DNA from: Daphnia pulex | Taxonomy: Eukaryota > Arthropoda > Branchiopoda > Diplostraca > Daphniidae | Direction: 5' to 3' | Assembly: GCF_021134715.1 (NCBI RefSeq) | Contig: NC_060026.1 | Coordinates: 1,302,001 to 1,366,000, forward strand | DNA: 64,000 bases | Part shown: positions 1-11,297 of the stretch, piece after piece | Numbering within the stretch: the stretch's first letter is position 1 | Layout of the letters: each line of letters begins with the position of its first letter | Notes under the pieces: model-generated | Database searches by the model: none | Seen by the model: only the letters and a program-made list of their open reading frames with translations | What the model was told of the DNA's origin: nothing | Translations under genes and position numbers: made by a program

Positions 1-64
1 TCCCCCGTTAAATCATGGAACATCATTTGCCCGTTTGAACTCACTGTTGCGCTTCTTCTCCAGG

Positions 65-867
65 ATGGAGCCATTAGAATCAGCAGGAAGTTACCACCCG
101 TACAACCCATACAATCAATACAAATACAACCAATACAACCCATACATACATGGACATCCCCAACGAGGTAATATAAAAATAACATTTCCTAAGCTGTTGG
201 TCTTGAATGAAGTTCCAAATTATTGCCGCCTAGAATTAAATAATAAATCCATTTGTAACTTAATTTTGTGTATTGTAGGATGGCCTTATTATAGCACCCC
301 GATGGTGCCCGATTACATGGATTATCACCCGCCAGCATATCCTGCTGAGGATGACATGTTTTATCCAAATTATTCACCGCTATTTGATCACAGATACGTT
401 GGATATCAACAGGAGGGTCCGAGTGAATTCGGAGAAATGTTTGGATCCGACGGTACGTAGAAAATATCAAATTCCGTGTAGCACAATTGAATCATTTAAA
501 CTTATTCACGATCAGATGCATTACTGGGCACTCTCATCACTGATTACCTGCTGGCAACTTTGTCGCAACCGGCAATTCACCAAAAACCCAAACAATTCCC
601 TCCTGTTATCCCTAAGCCTTCGAGCGGATCATTCGGTAACAAAAACAAATTAACTGTTTTATTTCTACCTTTTTTTACCTCGGTCTGCCAGGTACAAAAG
701 GAAACAGGGTACCAAAACCTGTCTCTTTTGATCTAGCCGGTAAAGATGTCCAACCAGCCACCAGTGTCAAAACTTCGGTCGGAAGCGAAGCATCCGCTGC
801 CCTTTCTGATGCCGATCCAGTTGTTCCACCCAAATCACTTGTTGCAACTACAACAGCCCACCCGTGA
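65..867 (+). CDS. Pro/Tyr-rich protein of unknown function, 5' end uncertain
   Basis: Four exons join in one frame: 64-167, 279-452, 516-635 and 692-867 (TGA at 865-867). Introns are 56-111 bp and GT-AG. From the ATG at 65 this gives about 190 aa. The N-terminal part is rich in Asn, Pro and Tyr (repeats of the type YNPYNQYKYNQYNPY). The middle is acidic and aromatic, and the C-terminal third is low-complexity Pro/Ser/Ala. A polypyrimidine tract and CAG end at 63, just before the ATG, so the first visible exon probably continues a gene that starts left of the window; the ATG at 65 may be internal. No signal peptide, membrane segment or enzyme motif is visible. I do not recognise the family. 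The exon joins are supported by the way low-complexity sequence runs through each junction without stops. Confidence 0.55.
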
Positions 868-1447
868 TATGTCGGGATTATAATGCGAGTATGCACTGGA
901 CTGTGTGCTCTCAAACGGAGAATGTTAACAGGAATTTTATTTTGGGTAGAAATAAGGTTAACAATGTCCACATACCTTTTATTACCTTGGTGCGTGCTCT
1001 TTCTCGGTATTTATAATTTGGGTTTACGGAATTCGCATTAATTACAGGAATTTAATTATACACATTCCAGCTGTATTGTCTCCGACATTGCTACGGAATA
1101 AAATATCCAATCTGAAACAATTTCCTCATTCACATTTTTCAGCTATAGGAACCTTTATACCTGTTGGTCGAAAAGTCCATGATTCAATAGTTACACGGAT
1201 GTTTCCGCAAGTGCGACAACGTCATCACAAAAGCGATCAATACTTTTCGAAAGTTAGACGTGTCAATGGCTTATTGGCACTCCGGAAGTAATGGCTTTTT
1301 GACTCAGTACTCACTTTATTCGTTAGTAACACTTGTCACGCTCGAACCACCTGTGCGCAAATAATCTAATGTGTTATAAAGTTATCCCTTTTCCAGCATC
1401 CGACATTAATCACTTCCCGCTGCTCAGAGCGACGGATCTACATAGTG
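868..1447. other. Intergenic, no gene seen
   Basis: This stretch holds only short open frames without coding character. It contains the presumed promoter and 5' UTR of the polysaccharide lyase gene. No convincing TATA box was found. Confidence 0.5.
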
Positions 1448-2469
1448 ATGAAGACTGCTGCTAACTTTATTTTCTTCGTGGTCTTCCAGGTAGCCATTAA
1501 TAGTCACCTGTCTTTTAGCCAATCCCAAAACTGGGACTTGCAATTCAACTTTGATGGCTACACCAGGCAAAACAAAGACTTTCTAATGAAGAACTGCCCG
1601 GCAAACATCAATCAAAACATCAACCAAACAGGTAAATTAATTAACCGTTAATCACAGTGAATCATCTCATAATATCTCATGGCGAATTTTTATAAAACAG
1701 TGAAGATGATCGAAGCGTCTCTCCAAAAAGACGCGGTGGAATTCCCCACGACCAACAAGGAAAAGATTCACCTCAAATGCGTCAAAGATTCGCTGATGGG
1801 CAACGTCGTCAACTTCACCATCTACCGAGATGGCGATAACGATTACACGGGAAAGGGCGACCGGCAGCGGATGGAAATGAAGGGCAAAGAAGATGGTAAA
1901 AAAGGAACGAGCTTCATTTTCGCTTGGTGGTTCAAACTGGACCCGAAAATGAAGAACACTTACGACGATTTTTACCACATTTTCCAAATTAAAACTGGCG
2001 GCAGTGGGTCACTCTCCAAATTTCCTTTGGCCACTCTGAGTTTATCGGAAAAAGACAAATTCAATTTGCATCCGAACTACTTGAACCGTTATGGAGACAA
2101 AGCGTATGAATTGCTGGACCTCCAAGCCGCCAAAGGCAAATGGATTCAAGTGTTAGTCGAGGCGGTTTTCAAGAAGAAGAGTGAAGGTGGATACATCCGC
2201 GTGATGCTGAAAGACGAGAAAGGAAAGGACCTCATCAAAGAAAGAAAAGTCGCTCACGAAGTACGTAACATGGAAAGGGAATTAAAATAATTATTCGTGT
2301 GTTGCGTATATGTCAGCGTGATTAAACATTGGTTTTACTTACACAGATGTGGTGGAATGGAGCTAATTTCCGGCCGAAATGGGGACTATACCGCCAAAAA
2401 GCGCCGAAAGTTTACCAGCCGGCTGATTGGCAGCTATTCCAAAACGTCCAAATCTGGAAGAAGAAATAA
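1448..2469 (+). CDS. Secreted polysaccharide lyase (heparin-lyase/PL20-like fold)
   Basis: Exons 1448-1631, 1701-2260 and 2347-2469 join with consistent phase to 288 aa. The start MKTAANFIFFVVFQVA is a signal peptide, so the protein should be secreted. The body has the look of the Polysacc_lyase family (Pfam PF14099, jelly-roll lyases): an RMEMKGKED segment, FIFAWWFKLDP, FYHIFQIK, GKWIQVLVEA, and near the C-terminus FRPKWGLYR, the typical closing motif of these lyases. Members cleave uronic-acid polysaccharides by beta-elimination; in an aquatic grazer this could serve algal cell-wall digestion, which is inference. The ATG at 1448 is chosen because the hydrophobic signal follows directly. A polyadenylation signal AATAAA lies at 2576-2581. 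The gene looks intact. The exact substrate (glucuronan, alginate or heparin-like) cannot be told from sequence. Confidence 0.8.
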
Positions 2470-2854
2470 GACCCCGGCATTTCTTGTTTTATTTGGTGGT
2501 TGGCTCATATAGAAATCGAGTGTCGTTAGACCATTATTACCTAATAGTGTAAACACTGTCAGGTTGCGTCTAGTGAATAAAACTTGTCTAAAATGTATTA
2601 TTGTTGGATACGTTTCAAAATTATTTAAGGGAAGACTTTAAAGAAGTGGGTATAAATTATCATTCTTTTGATCTTCATGCATTTATTAATATATATTCTT
2701 GTAATAATCAAGTCCTGCACGCATAGCAAATATTCTTATTAGCCCATGTTTGTATTAGCCATCTAGCGACCTTTTTATTCAATAAATAAATTTGAAGTTG
2801 CTTCCGGTTCTTCATTTCTTGTCAAGTTACATCAGTTTTTTAAATGTCTCCGAT

Positions 2855-2908
2855 GGGAATTGAAACTAGGACTCCAGCGTGGTAACTCTAGACTATACCA
2901 CTAAGCTA
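2855..2908 (-). repeat. tRNA-like SINE head (A box and B box)
   Basis: On the minus strand TAGCTTAGTGG (2898-2908) fits a pol III A box, and GTTTCAATTCC (about 2856-2866) fits a B box at tRNA spacing. The surrounding arms do not fold into a full cloverleaf, so this is read as the head of a tRNA-derived SINE rather than a working tRNA gene. Confidence 0.45.
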
Positions 2909-3004
2909 CTAGAGAATATAATCGATGAATGAAATAATATTAGAGGTTCTCAGCGAATACTTTTTAGGACATGATCTACTTCCGGAAATACTTAGATCAA
3001 GATA

Positions 3005-3081
3005 TGCGACCATGGTATAATGGTTATAGCATCTAGCGTTGTGCCTAAATGTCCCGTGTTCGATTCCCACTTCCGCCACAT
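3005..3081 (+). repeat. tRNA-like SINE head, opposite orientation
   Basis: TGGTATAATGG (3013-3023) matches the A-box consensus, and TGTTCGATTCC (3057-3067) is a strong B box. The sequence resembles Asp/Glu-type tRNA in the D and T arms, but acceptor-stem pairing is poor. It is followed by a simple-repeat tail, as in tRNA-derived SINEs, and lies back to back with the element at 2855-2908. Confidence 0.5.
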
Positions 3082-3137
3082 TGTTTCCCATAGTTGCTCC
3101 CATATCGCTCTGTATAATATAACCATGCATGTACCAA

Positions 3138-3290
3138 CCCTTACTAAAACTGACTACTAACTTACTAAACCTAACCAAAACTAACTCTACTACCAACTAC
3201 TTGCTAACACTAACTACTCAAACCTAACCAACTACTCACTCTACTACTAACACTTCATCTACTAACTACCTTGCTAACTACTAATATGCG
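3138..3290 (+). repeat. Degenerate ACTAACTA-type simple repeat (SINE tail)
   Basis: About 150 bp built from variants of CTAACTA, CTACTA and CTAAC, lying 3' of the tRNA-like head. It fits a decayed SINE tail microsatellite. Confidence 0.55.
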
Positions 3291-5760
3291 CGGCATATTA
3301 AATAACAAAAAAAACCTGAGATAAATACGTTGGGGCGAGTCAGATCGATTATCATCGTAAGACGTGGGACACTCTTGTACGCCGTAGTACTCGAGGGTTG
3401 GCTACTGCTGTAATAGACCGGTATGAGAGACGGCGAACTCTGAACGAGAAAATCTTTTTAATTTTATTTTGAACGACATTATTAAATACCCTGCGCTAAA
3501 TACCCTACGCTGCGAGGTTTTCTGATGATTTAATTTCTCAATAATTCTATAATTTCTCCTCTGACTTTCATCTGTAAATAAATAAGAAAAGGGAAAAATC
3601 GTTACAAAAGCACTGCGAGAAGTGCGAGAGCCAGAGAATAAAACATTTGATTTTTGCTTGAATGACCAATTAGCGCTAGATGGCCATAGTTGTAAAGGTA
3701 ATCTAGTGAGACAATCGACAACTAATCCATCCCATACCCGCAAATAAATAAAAAAACGTGATCAATTTTTCTGGGCAATATTAGGTGATGAGAGATATTA
3801 TTTTAAATCAACAGTTATCAACATTGGACAAAAATATTAGTCAAACATTTGATCAGACTGAGTCGATCGAGCTTCATAAATTGGCACCACTGCTTTCCTG
3901 TTCTCGCGGAAATTCGGCTGTAGAATTCTTGGCGCGCGATTAATCTACGAAGTTCGAAGAATGGAACTGGTGGAAGTTGTGTCTCTCTCCTCTGGTGCCC
4001 ACCTTTCTACACGTGGTTGAAATGAGGCAGTCGAATCAACGAAATATTCATCGTTAAAGTATTCCCAGATTATATCAGAAAGTATTGTTTCGGCTTCCCA
4101 GTCTCTCCATACAGAAAAGGTGCCATGAAGGAATTTCTTCTGCGTGTCTTATCACTGGGGTCATTTTTACACCACATACATGACCCAACACAACAGCAAT
4201 GAAATTACTAGTCCTGTACTTACAGTATGACTACACAAATTGCCTCTGCTGGTGGAAAACCAAATAAAGTGAACCCGAGCATTCAATGTTACTGACCCCA
4301 ACATGAATTGCTGAATCTGGTCATAATGTTTCGAACAAGAAAGCAGGAATCCTAATCTCCACTCTCCCGTCTACATGTTGATCATTATTTGACTTAGTTC
4401 CACACCTGGATGGGGACCAAATATCACTGCTGTTGAAGAAGAAAGCGAAAAACGTTTGCTAGTGAGAAGAACGTCGTGCCAAAAATCGCAGGACCGTTTA
4501 CAAGCAACGCAGCTTAGTTGTTTTTGCCTACATGTTTCAGGGTTCGAAAAAATAGCAACTTGATGACTGAAATAGTTTGATTACATGCTATCAATCAGAA
4601 ACCTTTTATAGTTCACATGCAGCAAGATTTTCGGGTAAGAATTATCCAACTCTTAATATTTATGTATTTCTTAAGTAAAAATAACATTTTCTCTATATTT
4701 AACAAATTTTCCTCTTCTATTTTGTACGCACTTTAGGTTCATTTTGGGTCCAGTATTGCAACTCTTCACCCAGCAACAAGATTCAAAAATAGGCACCATC
4801 AATCCATAAAGCAGTAAAGTTTCTTCAAGATTTAATTATTCGTCACCAAATTTATTCAAGACATCCTGAATCAGGCGAATATTTCCTGGTAAGTCTATTG
4901 GGTCGTGTACGAAAATTGTTTAAATTGCTAATGATTTCGATTTTCATAAAAAGGTGACGGAAAATTGAAAGACCCAGGAAAGACCGAATTTTACAAACGT
5001 CACACTCTATCCTGTTACGTATTTGCCACGATGAACAAGCAGCCAAGAGACGGCCCTCTTCCAACAGGAGCAGCTGACGAATTCTGTTTCGAGTGTCAAC
5101 TCTTCCCATTGCAATTGTTGCAGATATTACTACCACCAACGAATTTAGTCCTCCCGATGGAGAACTTCCCAGCGGCCTTAAATTCAGCTGAGCAAGCTGG
5201 ACTCGACGGATCGGCCTCTGCATCAAAGTGAGTCGCAATAAAAATCCTTAACCTTCTTTCTGTACACTTAAGCTGACATTTATCATAGACCAATAGGGGT
5301 ATTTGTGTTTTTGAATCTGCATTTCTGCAGAGTAGACAATTTTCTTATTTTTTGACCGGAAGCAGCTTAAACAATTTGAGCTTGAATTTTAGTTTGTTCC
5401 ATTTTCGTCAAACGTTCCATCGAGTGGAACGGGAGAGGGGGAGCGTTTGACAGACGAAAGGTTTTTATTGCTTGACAGCTAGGACTTTTTATTTTCAATT
5501 CTTACTCAAAATTTTAATGACACAGATTTAATTACTGAGTCGACAATTTTTTGTTTATTAATTTTTTTTTTTGGAGTTACCAATTCTCTTCAGCGTCCCT
5601 TTCATATTTCTAACTTATAGTTCTAACTTCTAATCGGTTCCGGGAACCGGGTAGGGGGTTGTTCCCTACCGAGTTGGTTTTCTACCTACAAAACTAACCG
5701 TTGTCTTGTTTTTAATCCAGTCTGAACCATTCCTTCAAACTGGATTATTTTCCATCGCAC
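3291..5760. other. No clear gene; possible exon at about 4956-5226
   Basis: Mostly AT-rich sequence without a supported gene. One plus-strand segment from about 4956 to 5226 stays open for about 90 codons, follows a plausible acceptor (AAAAAG) and ends at a good donor (AA|GTGAGT). I could not join it to a neighbouring exon in frame, so it is left as a possible exon or gene fossil. A TCCAGTCTG block just before 5760 matches sequence upstream of the LRR genes further right and marks the start of the LRR1 unit. Confidence 0.3.
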
Positions 5761-5778
5761 TCCATTCTAAACGTTGCA

Positions 5779-7388
5779 ATGCCTAAAGTGCGTGAAGTCG
5801 GATCTCTCGTTAAACTGAGCGCAGATTGCATTAGAAAATCTATTGAAAAAAACAAGTATGCAGGTTACCCACGAGAAGTCAAGCCGAATGTCGATGCGAA
5901 CGCATTAATTCATGAATTACGTAAGTTTACGACGGAATCGCCATAATTTTCTTTATCGTTTTCATCTAAAATTAATTAATTTGTTTTTGTTTCACTAAAT
6001 GTATTTAGCTGTTGTTCTTTTGGAGGAAATCATTCGGTCTTTCACTAGCTTCCGAAAAATTATAGATTCAAATGTCCTTATTCAGCTCATCACAGTACGG
6101 CTTCAACATTTATCTTTTACTGGTTACTATGACGGTTACTTGAAATTATTTCCGAATCTGGGAAATTTGCTGATATTGGACCTTGAAAACACAGATGTGA
6201 GAGACAAGTGTTTAAAAAGCATTGGGATTCATTGTTCCAAATTACGGTATTTTTAGAATCTTACTTGATTACTTTATTACTTTTTCGTATTTCCGAAATC
6301 GCCGTTTATTAATTATAACTTTTAAAAACAGATCGTTGAATTTAAATCATTGCCGTAGCGTGACAGACACCGGAATTCAATGGCTGTGTAACGTTGATTA
6401 TCCGGGGATGGGAAACGGAAAATCAGGACTTTGCGAGACAATGAAAAAATTATGCATTTGTTGCACTGCTGTTACTCAGCAGGGAATTCAAGTGGCGCTC
6501 ACACATTTACAGTCCTTGAACATCCTTGAAAATTTCAATACTTTGGAAGCCTTGGTAGAGTTGTCCTTATTAACGATAGACTCTAAGCCACCCGGATTAT
6601 ATAATAACAAGTTCTCAATATCTACTCTGTACACCTCTCCTGATAAGCCCTACATAAGTAATGGCCTTCATTTGGCACTCTCCTTATGCCATTCAGTAAC
6701 CGTTGTTTTAATTCATTTAACGAAAGGACTTAAGGACAGTGACCTTTTGTGTTTAATGTCTCTGAAGGTACTTCGCAAACTGAAAATCTTCAAGTGTAAC
6801 TTTTGGGTACCAAATGACACTGAAATCACTTTTGATGGTGGAGTTGCTCCACTCCTCAAGGTATTTGGAAGATCATTGGAGACTCTTGCGTTGGAGTGTA
6901 TCGATTTAATTCGTATTTCTACCATTATCGACTTTTGTCCAAATTTATACGCCTTGTACATGAGTGACGTTACGGGCTCGCTTGAGAACGAACGACACCT
7001 CTTCCAATCTGAAAAGAAGCAGCCGGTTTTCAAGGAACTAAAGCAATTAATTTGTATTCTCGATGTACCAGTTGATATTTTGCTTTTTCTGTTTTCCTCC
7101 CCTTCACTTGAACACATTGTAATTTCTTGTTGCGATGTGCTTACTGACGAGATCTTACTGGAGACCGTCAAATGTCAGCACCGATTGAACAACCTTAAAA
7201 AGTTTGAGCTAGACAAGTGTGATTCGGTGACGAAACGGGGCATCGATGCGTTATTGAGAAGTGGCTGCAACCCGCTAGAAGTCATCGATATCTATCGTTG
7301 TAAAAATATTGTGGATAAAAACTATGCTGATTGGAACTCCTTAATCGTTAGGAAAAATTGGAATTGTAAAATTACTAGGAAATGGTAA
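5779..7388 (+). CDS. LRR protein 1, VHL-box-like N-terminus
   Basis: Exons 5779-5920, 6009-6246 and 6332-7388 join to 478 aa. The N-terminus has a BC-box-like LSADC segment (about residues 14-18). The exon 1/2 junction creates LPVVLLEEI, which fits the Cul2-box pattern (hydrophobic-P-x-x-hydrophobic-x-x-x-hydrophobic). That order is what is known from VHL-box receptors of Cullin-2 ligases such as the ZYG11/ZER1 LRR proteins. The rest is irregular AMN1/F-box-LRR-like repeats, such as LNLNHCRSVTDTGIQWL and FELDKCDSVTKRGIDALL. Probable role: substrate receptor of a ubiquitin ligase (inference). AATAAA overlaps the stop codon. It is nearly identical to LRR2 in exon 3 and the 3' flank but more different in exons 1-2. 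Neighbours: the E2 gene lies 2.3 kb downstream on the other strand. Confidence 0.8.
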
Positions 7389-8330
7389 TAAAATGTTCGA
7401 ATCTTGCGTTCACTCTTATAAAAAATCATTTATTTCCTATTATACGTGCACGAACTTCTCGAGTTCTTAGATTTTACTAGCAAATTAAATGTTTGACTAA
7501 CATCGATACACTGTACCAATGTTTTAAAATCTTACACTACCTTTTGGTTCATCTGAAATCTCATTCTTGACGTTTATTTGTAGATATACCGTCCGTCAAT
7601 GGAAAGCCATCGCCTTTTTCAGCCAGCCATGGATTACTTCTAACTTTGGACCTTTTCTCTTTAGCGGCAGCAGCGTGTAAGCCATTACTTCCAAAGTGAG
7701 GTTATACATGCATTAATAAACTCAGGTAATTTTTGTAGTATTCAGTTAACTATTAATAGTATTATGGCACATTCAAAGCAATCAGAAAGCTAATGTAATA
7801 AAAATATGATTAGATGGTTTTACTTATGTGTGTATAGGGAAATTAGACATGTCGATTTTGCCAGAACTTGTCACCAATGAAGTCTAAAATTATTCATCAC
7901 AAGGTTGCACCTTGCACCTCAGTTTTACTGTTGCTTTGGTCAGTTGCTCATAAAGCTATAAACCCTAAAAAAGACTGTAGTGTTAGGTTAGTTAATTACA
8001 AATAAGGGGGTCAGAAATTACAATAAGGGGGCTCAGTGGTAGAGCATCCGACTGCAGATCGGAATGTCCCTGGTTTAAACCCAGATGCCCCCTATGTCTA
8101 ATTCAATAGTACCATCTAGAAGATGATTATTAATTAAAAGTAGAACCATTAACTCCCGTACATGGGTGTCAAACTCAATCAGAAATACAAAGTGGCTCAA
8201 TATTGAATGCTGGACATTTGAACGTTTATCCACGTCGTATACCTACCACTATTTCTATTAATTATTTACTGTAATTCTTGCGCAACATTTTTGTTCGTTT
8301 AAAATTGGCGGGAGGCTGTGAGGGATTAGA
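7389..8330 (+). repeat. Duplicated 3' flank of LRR1 (copy of 12903-13830)
   Basis: Almost base-for-base the same as 12903-13830, with only scattered substitutions and small indels. It contains a tRNA-Cys-like sequence (8027-8093). On the minus strand 7561-7702 is an open segment ending in TGA that keeps the same frame in both copies and could be the last exon of an unrecognised gene. Confidence 0.7.
8027..8093 (+). pseudogene. tRNA-Cys(GCA) pseudogene
   Basis: The D arm (GCTCAGTGGTAGAGC), an anticodon stem-loop with CTGCAGA (anticodon GCA), the T arm and the 3' acceptor TGCCCCC are all recognisable. The 5' acceptor is shortened: GGGGG runs straight into the D stem, so the linker and two acceptor positions are missing. 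One T-stem pair is also lost. A second identical copy is at 13542-13608. Confidence 0.6.
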
Positions 8331-8367
8331 AGTATTGCGAACATTGAACCGCACAAACAGAAGTACT

Positions 8368-9336
8368 TACAGTAGCTACACAAAGTTTCCGCACAGCTGA
8401 GAGAAGCTTATGGGAAAACGGGTATTTTGAAAATTCGCCAAAAATCGAGTTTTCGTCGGACGAAAACGATTTTTGGACAGGGGGTTCTTAGACTTAAGGT
8501 TTATAGCATATATTTTTTGGGTATTTTTTCGTTCACGCGAACGTCCCTTTTAAATTGGAAGTAAAAGTTTCCGCACAGTCGAGAGGGCCAGTAGTAAATC
8601 GTACTACTTTGGCTCTCTTGTACTGGACGGAAAAGAGGGCTAGGAGAGTTCTTTAGGGCTTAAAAAAAAGAGCATCGTTAGCTCTATAACCTCATCTGCA
8701 ATGTTGACCCCCATGCCATTTGAGAAATCACTTTAATTTCGATGTGAAAATGAAAAGTTTTCATTTCTCAGTTATTTTCCCTTTGTTCCCCCCTCCCGTA
8801 GTTGCCGGTTTTTCCAAATACCGAGATTTTAAATATTAGGGGCAGGGGGAGAAAAAAGACAGGCCATCTCTAGGACCTTTTTTTTAGACTTGGTTTTTGG
8901 AAAACCGGCAACTACGGGAAGGGGGAACATAACTGAGAAATGAAAACTTTTCATTTTCACATCGAAATTAAAGTGATTTCTCAAATGGCATGGGGGTCAA
9001 CATTGCAGATGAGGTTATAGAGCTAACGATGCTCTTTTTTTTAAGCCCTAAAGAACTATCCTAGCCCTCTTTTCCGTCCAGTACAAGAGAGCCAAAGTAG
9101 TACGATTTACTACTGGCCCTCTCGACTGTGCGGAAACTTTTACTTCCAATTTAAAAGGGACGTTCGCGTGAACGAAAAAATACCCAAAAAATATATGCTA
9201 TAAACCTTAAGTCTAAGAACCCCCTGTCCAAAAATCGTTTTCGTCCGACGAAAACTCGATTTTTGGCGAATTATCAAAATACCCGTTTTCCCATAAGCTT
9301 CTCTCAGCTGTGCGGAAACTTTGTGTAGCTACTGTA
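8368..9336. repeat. Near-perfect 0.97 kb palindrome (foldback transposon)
   Basis: The sequence starting TACAGTAGCTACACAAAG at 8368 recurs as its reverse complement ending at 9336. The arms, about 450 bp each, match almost throughout: for example the segments around 8400/9300, 8560/9150, 8690/9010 and 8800/8910. They flank an unpaired centre at about 8818-8896. The element carries no open frame. The ends (TA then CAGTAGC...) suggest a TA target site as for Tc1/mariner-type elements. The low arm divergence means the element is young or is homogenised. Confidence 0.85.
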
Positions 9337-9704
9337 TATACTATAGAAATCTGTATTCATATTTCATACAAAAAAAACTAACCCTGGAATGTGTGTTTCC
9401 TTGCCATTAAAACTGTCTTAACTTATATTTAATGTTACTCACAAGTCACAACTTCACAAGCAACCATTAGAAAATAGTGTAGCTGTAACTCCCGTTTAGT
9501 ATTGTGCTTAGTGATTTTATTAAAGAGGTAGATGCATAGTGGAATTTAGTTCAACTTATATTTAATCTAAAGATATGACAATAAAGACCATTATAGAAAG
9601 CAAAGAATTTCATAAATTGATCAAACACCTCAGCCATTCACTCACAAAACTGTAGGCAATAACATTTTGCTTAGGTAAAAAAGGGCTTAAAACGATGTAA
9701 ATCA

Positions 9705-10566
9705 CTAACTAAAGATCTGTTCAGTTGCGCGTTCTAAATCCCAGTCACACGAGGAAAGTGATGCTCGTGCGTTCATTTCTGTTACACCAAGATCTTTTAG
9801 TCGCCGAATTTTGTTCTCATAGTCAGGATTAACGGAAGGACCTAGTTGAGACAATTAAGGAACTAAAATCCCAATTCAGGTAAAAGTAATTTACATGTTC
9901 TTGTTCACCCACCTCCTGCATAAGCATTTGCCCAGTGTTGGGCTGTGAGCTGAAAAATCTGAGGCTTATCTTTGCATTGCCGAGCAACTACTGCATCTTG
10001 AGGAACATCTGGTTCTGGTGAGGCCAATAATAATTGCAACGATAGGAGTGCAGTTCGTAGAGTCATAGCAGCAGCCCATTGATGCTAAATTGACATATGG
10101 CATTAAGAATTATTTTAACCTATTTATTAAGAAATTACTTCTAGGCAGATAGCTCCAGTAACTGAAGAAACATTCGGATGCCAAATTTTGGTGACAAACC
10201 GAAAATTGGGAGAAACAAAAGGATATCTCTCAGGAATCTTGATTTCTAATTGGAATCTTGCACCTTCGTATGGAGTATCAGGTGGACCAGCTATCTCTCC
10301 CTTCAATTCAGCAAAACTTTCGCCGACCAGTTCAACATGGTTAGAACACCATGCGACCTAACAGAAATAGAATGCGTAATGATGTTTTTAAAAGTCATTT
10401 AAAAAAACTGTATTTCAAATGTCACAATTACCTCATCACTGTTTAAAACTTCTTTCAATTCGTGTTTAATACGTTGCACAGCGATATGATGTTCTATTAT
10501 GTTCCCAGATCCCCCAGATCTGATTCCTTGAGGATTAGCTACTTGCTGGTCATTGGGATCAGCCAT
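9705..10566 (-). CDS. UBE2K-like E2 ubiquitin-conjugating enzyme with UBA domain
   Basis: Exons on the minus strand: 10432-10566, 10139-10357, 9913-10084 and 9705-9841, giving 220 aa. After an extension starting MADPNDQQV, the sequence follows UBE2K/E2-25K closely: IAVQRIKHELKEVL, ELKGEIAGPPDTPYEG, TKIWHPNVSSVTGAICL (catalytic Cys in GAIC), QWAAAMTLRTALLSLQ, PQDAVVARQ. The C-terminal LGVTEMNARASLSS...ATEQIF corresponds to the UBA domain. UBE2K builds Lys48-linked ubiquitin chains in the cytosol. Odd: at the exon 2/3 junction CLE is followed directly by HQWAAAM, where the family normally has about four more residues after the catalytic Cys, so activity may be altered. The intron there is only 54 bp. 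An in-frame ATG at 10605 would add 13 residues, but an acceptor-like TTTTACAG just upstream favours the ATG at 10566. Confidence 0.85.
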
Positions 10567-10835
10567 CTTTTGTAACCTGTAAAATATCAATCTAAAAAAA
10601 TACAAATAGAATTATCAAATCAGTAAGTGATTGCAACTTCAGTTCAACTACATCAACTCAAGTCAGTCACTCACGGTCACTCACCGTAATACCAATAGTA
10701 TCAAAGAGACGAGTAGTGGACGCGATTCTGAAGACTAATGAAATGTACAGGATTACGATGACACGTGAGGGTAGGGCACATACACGTAAACGTCATCAGA
10801 AAAATTCAGAATTACCATGGCCTACTTAACTACTA
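10505..10835 (-). repeat. E2 gene 5' end and upstream region, duplicated at 20532-20846
   Basis: The start codon region, the 5' UTR and about 250 bp upstream, including the GTCACTCACGGTCACTCACC motif, recur at 20532-20846 with few changes. Similarity stops at the E2 coding sequence, about 20 codons in. The region is therefore a shared promoter module. Confidence 0.8.
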
Positions 10836-10868
10836 GGCCGGCGGTAGAGCTATATCCCCATTCCCATT

Positions 10869-11037
10869 AGTGTAACTTTTTCCCCCCATCCCCTTCTTTA
10901 AACCTAGCCGGTACACAGCACTCTAGCGGTCAGATTTCCAGCAAGGTTAGTAAATATCCATTCAAGCATGATCTGACCGCTAGAGGTGCTGTGTACCGGC
11001 TAGGTTTAAAGAAGGGGATGGGGGGAAAAGTTACACT
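10869..11037. repeat. MITE-like palindrome, 65 bp arms
   Basis: The left arm begins AGTGTAACTTTTTCCCCCCA at 10869 and reaches about 10933. Its reverse complement runs 10973-11037. The arms include CCTAGCCGGTACACAGCA and CTCTAGCGGTCAG. The 39 bp loop has no coding potential. It sits between the divergent E2 gene and LRR2, where the LRR3 unit has no such insert. Confidence 0.8.
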
Positions 11038-11297
11038 TGAGATAGATCGACTGCATCTTTAGATGAATTATCTTTGGTTTATCCCCCACTCTTATATTAA
11101 TGACAAAGGATAAGCTCTTTTCTTCTAGTTCTCCATTGTGGGTTTTATCGTTTTATGTTTCTCCCTGTTTCGGGTCCCTATATTTATCTTTATATAACTG
11201 GCTGTTTCTGTTCTTTTATCCAGTCTGGAGGAATCCTTTGAGCTGATGGATTCTTTAAGCTATCCCCTTGACAACGTACCCCATTCTAAACGTTGCA

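Noticed and set aside
6713-7171. Long minus-strand frames opposite LRR exon 3 (also at 12284 and 18127)
   Set aside because: Mirror of a conserved coding exon; no start context or homology of their own.
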